Assembly: GCF_014649035.1 (NCBI RefSeq)
Contig: NZ_BMSG01000008.1
Coordinates: 124,001-188,000, forward strand
From: Streptomyces sindenensis
GTDB taxonomy: Bacteria > Actinomycetota > Actinomycetes > Streptomycetales > Streptomycetaceae
DNA length: 64,000 nt
Reading direction: 5' to 3'
Positions 59,870 through 64,000 of this stretch are shown here, one piece after another. A model generated the notes under the pieces. It saw only the letters and a program-made list of their open reading frames with translations, was not told where the DNA came from and did no database searches. A program made the translations under genes and the position numbers. Position 1 is the stretch's first letter. The number at the start of each line of letters is the position of its first letter.

Positions 59870-60685
59870 TCAGCCGGCCATGCGACGGGTCGCATCGTCG
59901 AGACGCTCCGCCACGGTGCCGTTGATGACCTCGTCACCGACGCGCACCGAGACCCCGCCGAGGACCGAGGGGTCCACGTCCAGGTTCAGGTGCATCTCGC
60001 GGCCGTAGAGCTTCGCCAGAGCGGCGCCGAGGCGCTGCTTCTGCCGGTCGCTGAGCGGCACCGCCGAGGTGACGACGGCGACCATGCGGTTCCGGCGCTC
60101 CGCGGCGAGCTTGGACAGCGAGTCCAGCCCTGCTTCCAGGCTACGTCCACGCGGGTGGGTCACGAGGCGGACGATGATCCGCTCGGTGACCGGCTGCGCC
60201 TTGCCGCCGAGCAGGCTGCGCAGCAGCTCGCCCTTGGCGGACGCCGTGGCCGTACGGCTGGTCAGCGCGGAACGCAGCTCCGTGTCGGAGCCGACGATCC
60301 GGCCGAACCGGAACAGCTCGTCCTCGACGTCGTCGAGGCGGCCGCCGCGCTGGGCCGCGGTGAGGTCGGCGGTGTTCGCCAGCTCCTCGACCGAGTCCAC
60401 CAGGTCACGGGACTGCGACCAGCGGGACCGGACGAGTCCGGAGACCAGGTCGACGGTCTCGCCGCCGACCTGTCCGCTGAGCAGGCGCGTGGCCAGCTCG
60501 GCCTTGCTCTCGCCGCTCTGGGCCGGGTCGGTGAGGACCCGGCGCAGGGATACTTCGCGGTCGAGCAGCGAGGTGACCGAGGCCAGCTCCTCGGCGAGCT
60601 TCGCCGCGTCGACCGACGTGTTGTCGGTCAGCGCGTCGAGACGCTCGCGTGCGGCAGCCAGTGCTTCGCGGCTCGCGCCGTTCAT
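59870..60685 (-). CDS. atpH: ATP synthase F1 delta subunit
   Basis: The 271-residue protein ([39 protein letters not shown] region) keeps the C-terminal family signature ([40 protein letters not shown]). It is longer than proteobacterial delta (about 177), as is usual in Streptomyces. It joins the peripheral stalk to F1. ATG overlaps the atpF stop by 4 nt. Confidence 0.97.
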   Translation of the reverse strand: MNGASREALAAARERLDALTDNTSVDAAKLAEELASVTSLLDREVSLRRVLTDPAQSGESKAELATRLLSGQVGGETVDLVSGLVRSRWSQSRDLVDSVEELANTADLTAAQRGGRLDDVEDELFRFGRIVGSDTELRSALTSRTATASAKGELLRSLLGGKAQPVTERIIVRLVTHPRGRSLEAGLDSLSKLAAERRNRMVAVVTSAVPLSDRQKQRLGAALAKLYGREMHLNLDVDPSVLGGVSVRVGDEVINGTVAERLDDATRRMAG

Positions 60686-61218
60686 CGGGCCGCCTCGGCC
60701 TTCGCCTCGAGCTCGTCGAGGAACCGGTCGACGGTGCCGCTCTGCCGGGCGTGGTCCTGGAGGGACTCGCCGACGAGCTTGCCGGCCAGGTCGGTGGCGA
60801 GCTTGCCCACGTCCTGACGCAGCGCCGAGGACGCTGCCTTGCGGTCGGCCTCGATCTGGGCATGGCCGGCGGCGATGATCTCTTCGCGCTGCCGCTGACC
60901 TTCCGCCTTCATCTCCTGGATGATGACGGCGCCCTGCTCCTGCGCCTCCTGGCGCAGACGCGCGGCCTCGTGACGGGCCTCGGCGAGCTGGGCCTTGTAC
61001 TGCTCAAGCACGCTCTGAGCCTCGGTCTGAGCCGCTTCGGCCTTCTCGATGCCACCCTCGATCGCCTCGCGGCGCTCTTCCAGGGTCTTGTTGATCACCG
61101 GAAGCAGCTTCTTCGAGAAGACGAAGAAGACGATGCCGAAGCAGATCAAGCCGATGACGATCTCGGGCCACACCGGGAGCAGAGGGTCCTGCGCCTTCTC
61201 GGCTGCCAGATACATCAT
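60682..61218 (-). CDS. atpF: ATP synthase Fo b subunit
   Basis: ATG at 61218 (MMYLAAEKAQDPLLPVWPEI) has AAAGG 6 nt upstream; ATG 61215 is the alternative. The 178-residue protein has one membrane span (EIVIGLICFGIVFFVFSKKL) and a long helical stalk (LEERREAIEGGIEKAEAAQT and onward). It forms the peripheral stator with delta. Confidence 0.97.
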   Translation of the reverse strand: MMYLAAEKAQDPLLPVWPEIVIGLICFGIVFFVFSKKLLPVINKTLEERREAIEGGIEKAEAAQTEAQSVLEQYKAQLAEARHEAARLRQEAQEQGAVIIQEMKAEGQRQREEIIAAGHAQIEADRKAASSALRQDVGKLATDLAGKLVGESLQDHARQSGTVDRFLDELEAKAEAAR

Positions 61219-61255
61219 GGTGGACCTTTCGTCGAATGGAGCTACAGGCACAACG

Positions 61256-62414
<1,159 letters not shown>

Positions 62415-62614
62415 GGCGCATGGATGCGGCTACCTCGTTGTGTCGGAGCGGCGGGTGGCCGCAGGTCGGCACCGGACTGGTTCTTACGGTGAGGAGGCGG
62501 CGGCCGGGCCCGAAGCCTCGCGATGAGTCATGCGATCGCCCTGTTGCCCGCGCTCGCACTACCGCAACCGAGACCGGACGATAGCAGCACGTCGAACACG
62601 GCTTTATCCCGGCC

Positions 62615-63055
62615 CTACTCGTCACGATCTCCCCCAGCTCCACCCGCTCGGTTGCGGGTGTCCGCGTCGGGGTCGACGTAGAGAGTCTTGCTCCGCGCGT
62701 GCAGCACGGCCTGCGTGGTGATCCACGTGATCACGGCCGCGACCAGCGAGAGGGCGAAGACCTGAAGATCGAAGAGGGATGTGTTCCGGATGCTCAGGAT
62801 GAAGATGAGCAGGAGCACGAGCTGGGCCGAGTAGATCATCAGCCCCATGCCCTGGAACAGGTGAGGCATGGCCTTGCCGACCCAGTTGAGCGCCAGCAGT
62901 CCGAGCGCCATGAAGACGATCACGACCACGCAGCCGACCGCGGCACCGATCGCCCCTTCGCCGCCGGCGAGCAGACCGCCGACGAGCGTGGCGATGGCTC
63001 CCACCGCGGCGGTGGGGGTGGCGATGCGCAGTACTTCGCGCATGTCGGACTGCAT
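62615..63055 (-). CDS. atpI: ATP synthase AtpI-like membrane protein
   Basis: ATG at 63055 (MQSDMREVLRIATPTAAVGA) has GTGGAG 9 nt upstream and gives 146 residues; ATG 63100 and 63178 would add hydrophilic N-termini. Four spans are visible (TPTAAVGAIATLVGGLLAGG; AIGAAVGCVVVIVFMALGLL; GMGLMIYSAQLVLLLIFILS; DLQVFALSLVAAVITWITTQ) followed by a polar tail. AtpI assists c-ring assembly and magnesium-related functions. First gene of the operon. Confidence 0.9.
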   Translation of the reverse strand: MQSDMREVLRIATPTAAVGAIATLVGGLLAGGEGAIGAAVGCVVVIVFMALGLLALNWVGKAMPHLFQGMGLMIYSAQLVLLLIFILSIRNTSLFDLQVFALSLVAAVITWITTQAVLHARSKTLYVDPDADTRNRAGGAGGDRDE

Positions 63056-63381
63056 GGCGGCAGCTCCACTGGTCTGAGAGGAGGAATGGGGCGTCGTCAT
63101 GGACGAGCGTAGGCCCGGTCCGCGAGGCGGATTACCAGGCCAATGGACCGTCTCACTAGGGTCCTTCGGCTCCGTCACCGGGTCTCGTGAACGGTATCAC
63201 AAACTATTTGATGAGGTCTTTACCTGGAAAGTGTGCCAACCGTCACACATGAGGGCTAACACGCGCGCCTGAGCGTCAAACTGAGCGAGATGTCTGATAA
63301 TGCAGCTATTTGACCAGGGGCTCGCTGCCGCCACTCACACGAGCGACGTTCCACGCGGCGCACCATTCACACCACACAGAA
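63056..63381. other. Control region upstream of the atp operon
   Basis: About 330 bp without a gene, visibly richer in A/T between 63180 and 63310. It should contain the atp operon promoter on the minus strand. TTGACG occurs there on the minus strand (near 63277-63282) but no well-spaced -10 was found, so no promoter is assigned. Confidence 0.5.
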
Positions 63382-63413
63382 GGGTCGGTGGTCACGACAG
63401 TGACCACCGACCC
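63382..63413 (-). terminator. Terminator of the Lys-rich secreted protein gene
   Basis: Perfect 14-bp arms (GGGTCGGTGGTCAC at 63382-63395 and its complement at 63400-63413) with a GACA loop, 32 nt downstream of the stop at 63445. Confidence 0.85.
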
Positions 63414-63444
63414 ATGTACGCCTAGGCCGTCTCCGGCTGACGCG

Positions 63445-63858
63445 TCAGCTGAACTTCACCTTGCCTTCGGCACTCTGAGCCCACGAGCGCCCGGCCTGCA
63501 CCTTGAAGCAGGTCCCCTTCTTGATCGACTTCTTGAAGGTGTAGTAGTCGCCCTTCTTCTTCTTGAAAGGGATCGATTCGGTCAGGCCCTTGTGGCCCTT
63601 GCACGTGACGAGCCGGAATCCGACGGCGTGGTTCCACCCCTTCTTCGTCACGGTGTACTTCACCTTGCCGGTCTTCCCCTTCTTGAACTTCTCCGGGGAC
63701 TCCGACTTTCGGTTCGGATAGAGCGAAACAGTGAACTTCTTGGTCGCCTTGGCCTCGATCGGCTGCTGAGCAGACAACGTCGACGCCTGGGCGACTCCGG
63801 CCCCGAGCAGGCCGCTCATCATCGCTGCCGATGCGACTATGCAGGCGAATTTACGCAC
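63445..63858 (-). CDS. Small secreted Lys-rich protein of unknown function
   Basis: GTG at 63858 follows AGGGGGAA. The 137-residue precursor has a typical signal peptide (MRKFACIVASAAMMSGLLGA, cleavage near VAQA). The mature part, about 112 residues, is very basic (KKFTVSLYPNRKSESPEKFK, SIPFKKKKGDYYTFKKSIKK) and has two cysteines (TCKG, GTCFK) that could form one disulfide. Size, charge and disulfide would fit an extracellular binding or antimicrobial protein, but no family is recognised. Codon use is somewhat less GC-biased than in neighbouring genes because of the many AAG Lys codons. It lies just upstream of atpI on the same strand with its own terminator. Confidence 0.8.
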   Translation of the reverse strand: MRKFACIVASAAMMSGLLGAGVAQASTLSAQQPIEAKATKKFTVSLYPNRKSESPEKFKKGKTGKVKYTVTKKGWNHAVGFRLVTCKGHKGLTESIPFKKKKGDYYTFKKSIKKGTCFKVQAGRSWAQSAEGKVKFS

Positions 63859-64000
63859 AGTTCCCCCTAAAGATAATCTCGGATTACCGCGCCGCGGTCA
63901 CGGGCTCGGCACGCCAGACGCTATGCGAACGCAACGCGCACTTCAATGAGCTTCGGCGCGAACAGCCGGGGGCCCGGAAAGGGAATGCCTTATTCCTCTC
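63859..64000. other. Right window edge, non-coding as far as visible
   Basis: About 140 bp upstream of the secreted protein gene. It is relatively A/T-rich near 63865-63895 and should hold that gene's promoter. No gene start is visible before the window ends. Confidence 0.4.

Overview
The window is a very GC-rich, gene-dense stretch of an actinobacterial chromosome, almost certainly Streptomyces. The evidence is family content and gene order: a full F-type ATP synthase operon at the right end, the polar coiled-coil genes scy and filP, the chitinase gene chiC with its two-component genes, nucS, isobutyryl-CoA mutase icmA, meaB and an absC-type MarR gene. From memory, this order matches the S. 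coelicolor SCO5366-SCO5422 region read backwards. I could not run a search, so orthology rests on recognition of the protein sequences.

Left part (1-21.5 kb), the more variable half. A PL9-like pectate lyase, a SigE-family sigma factor and a membrane protein cut by the window edge are followed by a three-gene envelope operon (DUF6230, DUF6114, secreted acidic protein), a thioredoxin-TPR protein and a TetR regulator. Next comes a cassette resembling the Bacillus SDP cannibalism toxin system, in the order sdpC-sdpA-sdpB, with two strong hairpins separating the toxin precursor gene from the maturation genes. icmA follows, its promoter built around a perfect 24-bp palindrome, then a DUF3817 gene, a MarR/MFS pair, an ArsR-type regulator with a clear operator, and a cslA-glxA-GH6 group for hyphal-tip beta-glucan synthesis.

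Middle (21.5-42.6 kb), mostly conserved core. It holds three tandem AIM24 paralogues, absC, a two-component system facing an Asp-rich PepSY secreted protein, meaB and thiolase, methylmalonyl-CoA epimerase, scy and filP, two closely related ABC exporter pairs, a small zinc-binding protein, a flavin-dependent monooxygenase and nucS.

Right part (42.6-64 kb). A single-pass ATPase with a Ser/Pro tail, a STAS protein, 3-hydroxybutyryl-CoA dehydrogenase, a TetR/ABC exporter unit, cobalamin adenosyltransferase, the chiS-chiR-chiC chitin module with two DasR-like sites woven into its promoter, DUF2550, and the atp operon atpI-B-E-F-H-A-G-D-C on the minus strand. A Lys-rich secreted orphan lies upstream of atpI.

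Functional threads: B12-linked acyl-CoA metabolism (icmA, meaB, mce, thiolase, hbd, adenosyltransferase), tip growth (scy, filP, cslA, glxA), carbohydrate hydrolysis (pectate lyase, GH6, ChiC) and energy supply (ATP synthase). The most distinctive accessory element is the SDP-like cassette. No RNA gene, IS element, phage or CRISPR array was seen.
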